Positions 1 through 11,527 of a stretch of DNA of 64,000 nt are shown one piece after another (within the stretch, counting starts at the first letter, position 1; each line of letters begins with the position of its first letter). A program made the position numbers and the translations under genes. The stretch is from Latrodectus hesperus (lineage: Eukaryota; Arthropoda; Arachnida; Araneae; Theridiidae): assembly GCA_037975125.1 (NCBI GenBank), contig CM075857.1:68465899-68529898 (forward strand). Reading direction: 5' to 3'. A model generated the notes under the pieces. The model was not told where the DNA came from, ran no database searches, and worked only from the letters and a program-made list of their open reading frames with translations.

Positions 1-394
1 AATCAAAGACACTTCATACGCAGTTCAGATATATACATTAACAGTTTTTTAATTCTTAATTGAAATATTGTATAATATTCAAGCATAATATGTTAAAAAT
101 TACTTGTTTACTTATATCTATATCCAATGTTTATGTCTAATCTTTGCCAAAAAGTAAACAAATTCAATATTGCAATATGTGATTGAAAATCTATTGTTTC
201 ACTTTAATAAGTTATGTTTACACAAATTGTTATTAATAGAATAGATCAAAAAGAATTCACAAAATTCAAAATAAATATCAATTATTGCGTAAAATACTCA
301 AAATAACAATCATAACACGAAGAAAACGTGCATTGGAAGCGAATTAAAAAAGGGACAGTAAAGAAACAAGAAACAGAGATAGAGGTGTACTTAC
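1..394. other. KCNQ intron after exon g (runs off the left edge)
   Basis: AT-rich sequence beginning at the exon g donor (GTAAGTA read on the minus strand). No further exon with a compatible acceptor and reading frame is seen before the left edge, so helices B, C and D must be encoded further left. Confidence 0.7.
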
Positions 395-466
395 AGGCCA
401 GAAGTGCCCTGAGGAAGATCGAGTCTGTCTTTGAGCTTAATGCTCGTGAACGAGCCGGAGTGGAAG
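395..466 (-). CDS. KCNQ: KCNQ exon g: short linker exon after helix A
   Basis: This 72-nt exon begins after TTCCAG and ends before GTAAGTA. Its first base completes the Ala codon from exon f, and it then reads FHSGSFTSIKLKDRLDLP plus QGTSG, with two bases left over. It belongs to the variable cytoplasmic linker between helices A and B, so family similarity is weak. The call rests on the matching phase, good splice sites, a polypyrimidine tract and GC content well above the flanks. Because it is 72 nt with the same phase at both ends, leaving it out would keep the frame, which suggests a possible cassette exon. Confidence 0.8.
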
Positions 467-1471
467 CTGGAAGGAGGGAGGTGCATTTTATAAAACACTT
501 ATAGGTAAACACAGTGCAAGCAGGCATCATGCATATTACACCAAATCAGAGAGACAGATAGAGCGTTTCATCGATAGATACATTAGAAAGATATTTTCAT
601 GCTGGCAGATGAGCCGAGTACGAACCTGGTTTTTGCAATAACTAGGAAGTTCGTCAAATATCGCATTAATATGTTTACAGATTATTAATTTCATCAAAAA
701 GTTTAATGGAAATAAGGAGAGAAGTTACCATACTCAATTAAATTTATTTGTGGATTATTAATATATGAAATTATTTTAATTAAGAAAGAAGCCAATAAGT
801 GTTAGTTAAATTCTTCAAAGTATGAATTCCAGGAATATATTTCAAAAATAAAGTGATGTATTCATGTCGCAAAGGATAAAATTAAAAGTTATTCAAACGC
901 TTTATCAAAAAAGTACATTTAAGTGCATTTTTAGTATTTTCGATCCCAAGAGTTAACATTAGTCTGTTCAGCTGATCGTACGATAGGCTGATATCAATTT
1001 AGACAGAGAGGAGGAAACGTTACTAATTGATTACAGTGAACTCACAATTATCAGCATGCAATGTTTCCATGGCCACTGTTTCCAAGGTATCATTAGTGCA
1101 GATATATTTTATGATAGATTTCATAATTATTGCTTTGTCAAGTGGCATTTTAACTCCAATATATTCAATAGCTTTCTTATTTATCTATAGTGTATTGTAA
1201 GTAGATCATTTCAGAGGCCTTTTAAAACAATAGTACCTTATAAATCTCAATAAATCGAAAAATTTTGCAAAATATCAATTTAACTCTGGAAATTCTCTAT
1301 GTATTGAAAGGTCACTTTTTGAATTTTATCGATACAGTTTGAGAAATGGTAATTTTAGAAATGTGATTACAGTTCGTACTCGTCATCATTAAATCTTGTA
1401 GCTATAATTACGTGGTATACGATCAGCTTAGTTACAATACAATTTGCTGAAGCGGGTGTCTTGCAACTTAC
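467..1471. other. KCNQ intron f-g, about 1.0 kb
   Basis: AT-rich intron with no reading frame, RNA gene or repeat that I can support. The stretch around 960-1090 is somewhat less AT-rich but shows no recognisable motif. Confidence 0.7.
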
Positions 1472-1656
1472 GCAGGTGGGCTCGGAAGAGGCATTTGATG
1501 GATTTTCCAGGTAGCAATTGACATGGAATTCTCATCGGCTGCATAGCACCTCCAGAGACACTGGATGAGGTTGGCCGCGGGAACTCTTCTTCGAATCATG
1601 TGCTTCTGACGCTGCTGCTGTTGGACTTTGAGAGCGAAGCCTGAACCCAAGATTCC
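1472..1656 (-). CDS. KCNQ: KCNQ exon f: end of S6 and calmodulin-binding helix A
   Basis: This 185-nt exon starts [19 protein letters not shown], the end of S6 and the pre-helix A segment that links the gate to PIP2 and calmodulin. It continues with an IQ-like helix A ([16 protein letters not shown]), the site where calmodulin binds in Kv7 channels, and then [13 protein letters not shown]. The acceptor is TTTTACAG and the donor is GTAAGT. The exon ends with two bases (GC) of an Ala codon finished by exon g. Codons upstream of the acceptor in the same frame ([12 protein letters not shown]) are intron, so the Met there is not a start. Confidence 0.97.
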
Positions 1657-2835
1657 CTGTAAAAGGATATACATAATTTTCGCATTCTTCATAGTACCAT
1701 AAATTACAGAAATAAAATGAAAATTATAATCTTTCTGCTGAGTTATTTATAAAAATGTTCTTACATTTTATTTATAAGTGTGCAAATGAACATTCTGAAC
1801 TAACTAGATTGCATTTTTTGAGAGATATACTACAAGGTCCAATATTGGACATTTCTGCAACGTACACTATTTAAAACTAATTGTAAAATTTCTGTGATAA
1901 AAGACTTGTTAATTGTATAAAATGGAATGCATTAAAAATTGAAGAAAAGCTTGTGTAAAAGATTAAAATGGATAAAAATTCAAATAGAATTCAAGAAAAA
2001 CCAAATGACAGTAAAAATGCAAACAAATTTCTAAGTGGCTTAAACCCAATTAAGTTTGATAAAATTAAATTTGTAGTATTAAAATACACTAAGCGTAAAT
2101 CAATTTTATTGCAGTAAAAACATAAAAATTGCAAGTGCAATAGTCAAATTTATAAATAATGCAGTGTTTTTAAGTGTATATAGATTAGAAAAACATCGTA
2201 ATAAAAATTTAGAGAAGTAAGAATTATATGGAGAGGGACAAAGATTTCAGCAAAAATTCTAAATGCTATAAATAGCATGAATTTGAATGTTACATTTTAA
2301 TTATATTTAACTCTAAGCCCATTTATTTAACTTATTTTTTAGGAGCTAGCTAGAGATTTACATTTGAAATATCAATAGAACTATTCACAGGGTTATAGCA
2401 CAAATTATATTTATATACATTATCTCAAAAACTATATCTACAAAATAAATTTTGGAAACAGTTATACGGGAATAAAATTAATTTTTTAAAATTTTATTTA
2501 ACCTTATGTATTTAAATTTATGTAAAAAAAGTTATTAAAATTAATTTTGAAGCATATATTAAAAAATAATCATATAACTTATTATGTTGTTCAAACTGTT
2601 TTTAAAAGCTTGAAAATAATTTTAATTATGGAATTTATTCCATTAAAAAAGTTTGAAAATCATTTAAAAATCATCATAAACGTTTCATTTTAAGTACTTA
2701 AGTTTTTAGTTTCTTTCTTTTAGTTTTAATACAAATCAAACTATAAATACTGTAATTAACATATTTTTAATCTAGAATCTCTAAAATTTGTTATCGAGAA
2801 GCTCCAGATAAAATATTTATCATATGATCAATATA

Positions 2836-4094
2836 CACAGTCAAGTTACATTAATGTGGTCACCAAGTACATTCAAATTTAATGTTAAAAACATAGAATG
2901 CAGGACAATGTAGTTGAGCGTGTATAAAGGTTGTGTGTGATCTTTGGAAAACATTGGAATCGTTCACATAATGAAAAAACTGAGCTTCTTATCTGACGGC
3001 TAAAATTGGCATTAACTTACGGGCTATGATCCCGTAAGTCAATGATCATGCAAATTGTGTATGCAAACATTTCCGAAACAGTAAAGTTTATGAAATGTTC
3101 ACTTGCCACTGCGGTAGAAGTATAACATGCATAGCCAAATGAGACTGCCCACATTTAGGGACGCGGAAAACGTGGTGCTCAATGAGCCATAGACGACAGA
3201 GGTGATCGATGGCTGTGGAGATGCGTTCGTCAAACTGACATGCTATTATTGAGCAACTAATTGTCTAGATATGAATTAAGGGGCTAGCAACAGTGGCTCT
3301 CAAACTACTGTTCATCGAACGTTGCTGCATTAGGGCCTTTGAAGCAAAAGCCTGGTTTATGCACCTAAGTTGACTGCAATTCATTGGCGACGAAGGCTGG
3401 AATTTGCACGTGAGTACCACAACTTTGTGTCCATTGTGTGGGTACTGATAGCGTTTTCCGAAGAATCATATTTTATGCTCCATCGGACAGAAAATCGTTG
3501 GCGTATACGAAGTGAAATTTATGAAAGCAAACACCCTGCACCCATTGCCGGAACAGTCCAGGATGAGGCAGGAGCATTAAGTCCAAGGAATGTTTTTCTG
3601 GCATATTCTGAGTTAACTCATCATTGTGGAAGGCACGATGAATCAATACAAGTATGCATCTGTCCTTGCGAACCATTATATAAGCATTGTTTTCCCTCAG
3701 GATGATGGCATCAACTAGCAGACGCATTGACATCTGTATGAGAAGTGTCATACAGATGTCAGTGAGACGGCGTGGTTCGAAAAGAACCAGGATGAATTTA
3801 CGATTCTTTTATGGCCAGCAAACTCGCATGACTTAATCCCAATCGAGAATTTGTGGACCATCTTGATCTAATTGTTCATGGTATGGATCCTTAACCGCAT
3901 AATCTAGGGTGGCTGGCCACGGCACTGGGGAGTCGGCGTGGCTTAACACATTCCAGTGAAACTCCCAGAAAACTAATTGACTTTTTTCCTGTACATTTCA
4001 TAGCAGTCTGCTCTATTCTGGCTTTTGATTAGTCTGGCTTTGGCTTTTGATGGTTATTCTGGCTTTTGATAGGTGGTCACATTAATGTGACTAG
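2836..4094 (+). mobile_element. Degenerate Tc1-like DNA transposon with terminal inverted repeats
   Basis: The left end contains TTACATTAATGTGGTCACC (2846-2864). The right end (4072-4094), read in reverse complement, contains CACATTAATGTGACCACC. Both ends abut TA dinucleotides (2834-2835 and 4095-4096), the target duplicated by the Tc1/mariner superfamily. The length of about 1.26 kb fits an intact-size element. A TATAAAG box at 2923 lies 48 nt before an ATG at 2971, where a decayed transposase frame begins. Several frameshifts and stops show that it is dead. Confidence 0.85.
2971..3870 (+). pseudogene. Tc1-like transposase pseudogene
   Basis: The frame starts at ATG 2971 (MKKLSFLSDG, then a stop) and is recognisable through frame changes. 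A helix-turn-helix part decays around 3190-3360. The longest open piece (3370-3705) contains HWRRRLEFAREY and FSEESYF; the second matches the FSDES motif around the first catalytic Asp, here changed to Glu (codon 3460-3462). Further on, in another frame, WPANSHDL and IPIENLW (about 3813-3860) carry the third catalytic residue, Glu at 3846-3848. The middle Asp region cannot be read in one frame. The enzyme would have cut and pasted the element; this copy cannot encode it. Confidence 0.85.
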
Positions 4095-4575
4095 TATGCA
4101 TATTTTCTCTTATTCAATTTATACCGTATTTTTTCAGAGAGGATTAAAAACATTTTCTATTTTTAAGAAAATTAAACTACAGATTTCCGTTTTTAAAATA
4201 TTATCCTTTCAATTGGTTTGGTGAAATTTGAAATAATACAATTTATTTTTGAGGAATTATAAGTAAATAATGTTTAAAATTTTTATTACTTTAGTTATAT
4301 TTCACAATCACTACAAATGCTAAATATTATGTAATATTTAATAAAAATTACGTCTTGATAAGCGTTTGCGTAAAAAGCTTAGCAAAAACATTAATAGGTA
4401 GTTCTAATTCCTGTTGAAAGTATATTCTTTTGTCAGAGGAGGGTAAATATATATTTGATTTCGATATGTGCTGCGTAATATAGCACTAAAACAACGGAAC
4501 GAAAATCAGATGACTTACTTTAAGATTGTATTTAAGTTATTAATTGTGAACAAAAAACATTGCTTGTGTACTTAC

Positions 4576-4686
4576 CGCTGGCAGTGCAAAAAAAGAGATA
4601 CCAAGTAAGGCGCAAAATGCAGCAATCAGTTTTCCAGGCCAAGTTATAGGCACTGTATCTCCGTAGCCAACTGTGCACAGAGTTAT
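4576..4686 (-). CDS. KCNQ: KCNQ exon e: selectivity filter and S6
   Basis: This 111-nt exon, phase 0 at both ends, encodes 37 residues from [16 protein letters not shown] through [14 protein letters not shown] is the potassium selectivity filter. The residues before it are C-T rather than the T-T of human Kv7 channels, and the filter has Val where human Kv7 channels have Ile. The exon ends inside the S6 PAG hinge: Pro-Ala here, Gly as the first codon of exon f. The acceptor is GTTTCAG and the donor GTAAG. It is too short to be found by simple reading-frame length; the identification rests on the motifs. Confidence 0.97.
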
Positions 4687-7600
4687 CTGAAACATAAATC
4701 ACAAATGACACACTTGTGTAGATGCTATAATATGTGTTAAATAAAGCCTTTTTTTAATAATAATTATTATTGTAGAATATAAAATTGTAATTAATTATAA
4801 AAGTTGTTTATTAATAAGAGTTTATTCTATATAAAATAAATCTGCAATATACAAAAATAGAATTTTATTTATTTTAACTTTATAATTGTTTTAGTAATTA
4901 CTGTGTGTAATATATGAGATTTGATATTTTTTTAATCTGATGATAGTTAAATTAACTGTGCAGTTCTGTAATGCAACTCTAGTATGAGAGCAATGAGATG
5001 AATTTGTTACTGAACCGTATATTTATTCTATTATAAGTTAGATGAAAAATATGTTATTATCTAATTTTATAGTATAGTCACGTTATTATAAATATTTTAA
5101 ATTATGCAGTTTACATAAAATTATAATGAGCTGAGTAATAAATGACTTATCGATAATTTTAATTTATTTAGAGATTTATTTGCTCCTATTTTATTTTTAC
5201 TATTCATCTAATAAACCATTTCAATAATGTGCAGATACCTGTTTAGTGATCTAAGTATTTTAGATTGCTTTCAAGAAAAACAAATTTTTTTCAAAATTAT
5301 TTGCAAACTTTTTTTATAAAAAAGCATTATTAATATGCTTCTAAATGTATTATAATGATATATGAAATATATAATCTTTAAATATATTATGAAAAATGTT
5401 ATAATTCATGCAGTCATACTATAGTAATTTTGTATACATTAATGTTTTTAATATATTTTTAATAAAATGATAAATGCGGATTACATTTAATTGACATTTA
5501 AAATCTACCTTTGATATTACAGGAAATAAATCCTTATGTTTCACATTAAATTACAGTAATTATCACGGATAACTCGTATTACATATAAGATTAATATTTA
5601 ATTTATCAAAATTCAACTGAAAGTTTTAAAAAAAGATTGAAGAAATAAAATGTATTTAAATTATTTAATATTTTATTGTAAAAGCATTTATTAATTAGAT
5701 ATGAATCAGTAAATATTGTTGAATCAACCTTTATTTCAAAACTTATTTTGTATTTAATGAAATCAACAATGGTCATTTAATGTTTCAACCTTTTGTCTAG
5801 CTAGCATCATGTGATGGCACAATTTTTACAACTTTTTCAAAAGGAAAAAAATTGCTTAAGGATGCAAATAAATTTTGTAGAAAATCATGGGTTCCATTTT
5901 GCTTATTCACATGCAGAAATATAAATTTGACTTATATGAAATATTACCGCAGTTCATAATAATGATGTGTGTGTAAAAAGTAAAACAAAATAAGCAGTTC
6001 ATTTTAGAAATTGTTTCTGCATAATGACTTGAATTTTTCCACTTCATATTTCTTTAAGGAAATAGGAAAGGTATTTAATTAGATTTTTCTTTTAATGAAT
6101 TTTTTTAAACTGAATTATATAGATATTTCCTAAAAACATAATAATTTAGGATCACAGCAAGCATGAACGCAGACATTATAGTTTAAAACTAATTCAAAAA
6201 AATATAAATTGCATTGCATTTTTCTCTCCGGACTTTTGTTTACAATATATAAAGACTATCTAAATCACGGTTATTGATGAAATAATTAAAAACTATTTAA
6301 AAAATTTAAATTTAATTAAAAATTAAAATTAAAAACAAAAATTTTAATTAAAATCAAAATATTATTAAATACTGTTTTAATAAATTATTGTTATATTTAT
6401 ATTTGATATGAATCTTTAAGTTTACCTTATTAAATCGCATGAATATATAATTATACACTTAATTATAAATATTATAAATAATTTCTTTAATGCTAGGAAT
6501 TAATTTTTCACTAATTTATTTAAAATGTAATTTAAATGAATTCATAGACAAATAAAGTGTTCAAAAGAAAATTTCCCAAAAGTTAAGATAAAACAATTTT
6601 TTATTTTTAATAAGTTGGGATATTTTTTATGAAAATAAAATCAATGTATAACAATTCAATATTGATAAGTATATTAATATTTTTTGATTTTTAGAAGGAG
6701 ATTGCTTTAATCATTTGAATACTTCGCCCTTACTAATTTGAGTTAGGAATTAAGGACTGATGATAATCAAAGATATAGAAACAAAATCATTTTATTTAGA
6801 CATTGGATTAATTTAGAATGTGATAAGGTTATAATCAATGAATCTAAAATATTTTGCGTTTATTACATTGCATGCCTCATAAAATAAAGTGAATGTCATT
6901 TCAGCACATTTTGGAGTTCAGCTAAAAAAATTAACTCGTTGCCTGTAGATTATGGATAGTTTTTTTCTAGAAATTAGTCTTCGTAAAAGAAATAGGTAAT
7001 CAAAATGGGTGTATGGTATAAGAAGGAGCTACTAAAGCAAAAAAATGTCTTTAACAAATTCAACAAACAGTAACATAAAGACTGTCATTATATAGTTATT
7101 TATGGTTTTATTTACAAGTCTATTCTAATTACATAATATAATATAAGGAATACAATGCAACAAATATTGGTGCCTCCACAAAATATTCAAATACCTATTC
7201 CAGGGGAGTTAATTTAATGATAAACAATTTTTGTTGTTTTGATTATATTTTATTCAAATTCATTGAAATTTTCTAACTCTACTCCCATACTTCTGCATAT
7301 TTATTAGCAGCATATAATCAACATTTTTATGTTGAGAATCCACAATCTGATAACTTTGTATTCAGACACCAATTGAAGCCCTTTATTTCAATGGGATAAT
7401 ACGTATTCATATATTTCAAGTTATATCTAAAATTCATTCTTTGGTAAAAAATTTATATGCTTCTTAAGCTCAATTATATCCTTATCAGTCATAAAATATT
7501 GGTCACTGAGTAGAGAAAAATATTTTGGAAAACTAATCCTAAATAACACCAGATTATCTTTGGACAGAGAGGTAAAAGGAATTGCCCTTCATTTTGCCTC

Positions 7601-7938
7601 TTTTTGAATTGCCTTAATTTGAATTATATTTGTGAATTGATTTCATTAATTAAAAATATTAGTAGCTTTAATTTTTAAAGGTTTATTAATTTTCTGAATA
7701 ACTATTTAATTTTGTTACAGGAAAATACTTCACAAAATTTACTTAAAAATTCATTGATATTGTTAACACATTAGAAATATTACATCTTGTTTACCAATAG
7801 GACATTTTCTACCGTGAAACACTTAAGAAAGTATTTATTATAGATAAAATAATCTTATGAATCACTTAATGAATCCCTTAAATGTTCAGGCAGATAGCTA
7901 TAAATAATAAGAAATGTTTCTAATTTTAATTATCTAAA

Positions 7939-8078
7939 TTTTAATCGAAGCCGAATTTAACAGTCTAGTTATTCAGCTTAGTAATTATTGTAAACTGTGC
8001 ATTTGTAATTTTAATCGCAATTAGATTTAACAGTCTAGTTATTCAGTTTAATAATTATTATAATTTATGCATTTACAA
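7939..8078. repeat. Two-copy imperfect tandem repeat, 70-bp unit
   Basis: Two adjacent 70-bp units share the core ATTTAACAGTCTAGTTATTC at the same offset (second copy 70 nt after the first), with scattered substitutions. It reads as a local duplication within the intron; no coding potential. Confidence 0.8.
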
Positions 8079-9533
8079 TCAAGCTAAAGCTAATCTATTA
8101 AAAAGACTCAATCAGAAAAATATTAAAGGACATATTTTTTAAATACAATCAGGTTAAAAAACTCCAAGTATCTTTTATTTTTATTAGAAACAAATAATAT
8201 TGTGGGTAAAGCGAATATATACAAGGAGGTTATCAATATTTAAATAAAGTTAATTTAATGTTTTGGTCAGCTTAATCAAAGGTTAGGCAATAAAAAGAAC
8301 TTTTACTGTTGTTAAGAGCCATTTTCAATTAAAAGATACTATTTGGGAATATAATAAATACACCAATAAAAATAAAAATGCTTTAGATTGTTATTTGTAA
8401 AAACTCAGCAATAAAAACGAAAACTTTTATGTAAGACATATAAGATCAAAAGCAGATATTTAAACTTCAAATATTGTTGTTAAAAAATTAAATAAACCGA
8501 CCAAATTACGTTATTTCTTTTGCATATGCTGCTACCATTAAATGCTGCATATCTTGATGAAAAATTTTTTATAGCTTCCTTATATATATACATACCGAAG
8601 TAATGAAGGAAATTCGGATTGAAATTTCTTGGGTCACTTTATTGATTTTCTGACAGAATATAAGATACCCAAAAGCTCTTGAAGAATAAAATTAGCAAAT
8701 AAGGTTTACGAGTGCCGCCTCAGGCTGATGCACAAAGTGTTTTACTAATAATCCCAAAATTTAACATACTCCAGGAAGTACTTTTTTGAGAGTACTTCTT
8801 TGTGATGAAAACTTTCATTTAGTATAATGCTTGCCGAAAGTATTATTTGCAATAAAAATTGAATTTTTTATCGTAAAAATTAAGGATTTTTTCCCTTAAG
8901 TGTCTCGAAATTTTAATAACGATGACTGCCAATGTCTTAACAATATTTTATGTAAGCATTTGATTTACTCAACGAAAGCATTTTTGAATTTTTTTTATTA
9001 TTGATATTCTAAGTCACTAGAAAAAATAACTCCAGGGATATTTTAGCTCAGTCATTTGATTTAGTTACACTGATATTTCTTTATTAACCATTTTTCGACT
9101 AAATTGAAACTATTTATTTCTTATATTACGAAAACTTGTTCATTTGACTGAATTTTTTTAAATTATCCCCTTTATTGCTTATGAAGTTAAATATCAATGC
9201 ATACTCTAAAAATTTAAAAACAAAGAAGTCTTTGTTTTAAAAATATTTTAGTCCACAGTAAGAATATCAACTCTATTTAAATGTAGAAAACATTTAAATA
9301 TGACTAAGTATTATTTATCTGTATAATATATATGAATCTATAATATTGATAGTTCAAGATGTTGTTGTTTTATAAGACAGAACTCAGAGATGTTGTTTTA
9401 TAGGACATATTGTCGTAAACTTTGTACGAAAAAAAAAAAACAAAACAAAATGAATAAATTATAAAAATGGTTATTTACAGATATTAAGAACTGTCAACTG
9501 AAATAATGGGTTCTAATCTATAATCTTTCGGGA

Positions 9534-9717
9534 TGGTTTGTTTTCTCTCAATGATAATTTAACTACATTTTTACATTAGGAAGACTAAATAGACCTTGTC
9601 CTACGGCTTAAAGGGGAATCCACACTACTACAAATATCCATGCCTCAAGTGGGATTCGAACCCACGAGCTGTTGAATTGAAGGCAAGAGCGATAACCATT
9701 TGGATGCCAGCTCGGGG
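9534..9717 (-). repeat. tRNA-derived SINE, family A, copy 1
   Basis: On the minus strand the element begins with a tRNA-like head (CTGGCATCCAAATGGTTATC) followed by a polymerase III B box, GGTTCGAATCCCAC, and then GGCATGGATATTTGTAGT. It matches the copies at 36095-36262 and, more weakly, 23691-23866 in the same order. It is not a functional tRNA: the acceptor stem cannot be formed and it runs into an unrelated body. Confidence 0.8.
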
Positions 9718-10719
9718 TAATTTCTTGAGAATACAGGTTTTTTCACTAATATGTAAATGATTTATGAGAATAAATTCCATTTATTTCGTTTAATTAATAA
9801 ATAAACCTTTTTGATATATAAAAGAAAGCAAAATATTTCTTGGCTCTTATTTGCTAACCCTATTTCACTTAAGCGCTTGAAATGATATAACTCAAATTAC
9901 TTGGTTCATTTATTTTTCTATTTATAGAAAAATAATTTTGTTGAAAAAGATATCTTTAAGCTTTCATTTAAGAAATCAAAAACTTCCACAAACATCAGTA
10001 TTTTCTATATTTCTTACAAATAAATAATCAGATGATCTCTATCATTTTCTTAAAAACTGGAACATTATCTATAAGAAACAAATATATAGATAAAAATTCG
10101 ATTGAGAGAAAGAGATGAGTAAAACTTGAACTTAGAAAAAATATTTTAGTGGAAGTATATAATTAAATATATAAATGTAATAGTTATAATAATTTAACTA
10201 CATTTTTGTTTCTATTACAAAAACTTATTTGTTACCATGTAAAATTTAATGGGATTAATAAAATATTTAATTTTACCGTATATTGCACATTTTAAGAATG
10301 CAGTTTACATTACACTAAATTTGCATTTTAAAATATCACAATTTTCTTAAAACCACGCATGATTTTATAAAATTTTGTGTTAGCAAATGAATTTAGAACA
10401 TAAGCTTTAAAACATTTCACTGTAAAAAGTAATTTTTTATTGCAGAGGAAAATATAATTTATAGCTTAATAGAGATAATGATTAACATTTAAATGACAGA
10501 AAAATTAAATTTAAAGTTTAAGTATAAGAACAATATTGAGTTTTGGTTTTTATGTGTGAAAATATCATATTCTGCTGTTTGTATAAATAATATATGATTA
10601 GAACTAAAATTAATAAATGATTATAATTAAATACATGGGATAATGATAAGTGTTACAAAATTATTTTAAATTATTTTAGTTGAATACAGTAATAAAAAAA
10701 TCATTGATTACCGAAATAA

Positions 10720-11527
10720 CAGTAGAAATCCAATTATCCGAATCAATTGGGACAGGAGCCCATTCCGATAAGCAAAATTTCGATTAATTGGATTTTTTTG
10801 GAAAAGGGTTCAATTTAATTCCTTATAGTACGTTGAAAATGCGAAAAAATAATATATTTTTCAAGAAAAATAATTTAATGAAAAACAAAGAGTTTTACAT
10901 GTTAAGATATTTACAAGGGTTGATCATCGATATGGTATGTATGTACAGTTCTGTAAATGAAAATCATTGCTTGCTGAACATCTGTTTAAAGTGAACTGTT
11001 TCACTGCCTTCATCTGTTTTCGCGGGGAACCAAGTCGCGCATTCACTTGACAATGAAAATTTGCATATGATAACACACGGGCTGATGTTTCATCTACTTC
11101 AAAGCTGTTTCAAAGCTGGCAAATGCTTCACTAGCTGATGGTCCGGTGTCTGCTTCAACTTGGACACTAAGATAATTTTCTAACTCGACACTTTCAATAA
11201 GTTGACCATCATTGATAATTTGAAATCTAGGATCTGACTCAAGCCATTCTTTTATATCTTCTGCACTAACTTTTGAACACATACAGGAATTTTAAAAGGA
11301 ACGTTCTTAAATTCTTCAAGTGACACATCTCTCTCTCTTTCCTTTTTTCCCTCCTCTTACCTTTTTTTTTTCTTGAGCTTTATTTTTTCCTCATTTTGAT
11401 TCTCTTCTCAGGTATTTTTCTGAAATTCTGAAAGAAATTCGGATAGACGAGGTCCAGATAGTGTTCAATTGTTGAGTTCAATTCAAACATTGTTGTTGAA
11501 TTCAAACAATGCTTTAGAGTTCTACTG
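10720..11527 (-). mobile_element. Internally deleted Tigger/pogo-like transposon
   Basis: Both ends carry CAGTAGAA-type termini: CAGTAGAAATCCAATTATCC from 10720, and CAGTAGAACTCTA reading inward from 11527 on the other strand. The left end continues ATCCGAATCAATTGGGAC, typical of Tigger/pogo termini, and a similar TTCGGATAGACGAGGT lies near 11440. Only the tail of a transposase remains between them, on the minus strand. At about 0.8 kb it is far shorter than a full element, so most of the gene has been deleted. Confidence 0.7.
11050..11282 (-). pseudogene. Tigger/pogo-type transposase, C-terminal fragment
   Basis: The minus-strand reading frame (11094-11282) contains VSAEDIKEWLESDPRFQI and later SEAFASFETALK. 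This resembles the acidic C-terminal tail of Tigger/jerky (pogo-like) transposases, where an EW-x-DP-F-Q block is followed by an A-x-x-AL segment. Downstream the similarity seems to continue with altered frame to about 11050. The catalytic DDE core and DNA-binding domains are absent, so it is a broken relic. Nothing suggests domestication: the frame is short and not joined to splice sites. Confidence 0.6.

Larger units (their letters stand above)
1657..4575. other. KCNQ intron e-f, 2.9 kb, with a Tc1-like element
   Basis: The only notable content is the Tc1-like transposon relic at about 2836-4094, listed separately. The rest is plain AT-rich intron. Confidence 0.75.

Noticed and set aside
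3473..3751. 92-codon minus-strand frame
   Set aside because: It is the antisense of the Tc1 transposase relic and has no motif of its own.
10788..10994. 68-codon plus-strand frame
   Set aside because: It runs from the terminal repeat into the antisense side of the Tigger/pogo remnant; it has low complexity (Asn, Lys, Phe) and no motif.
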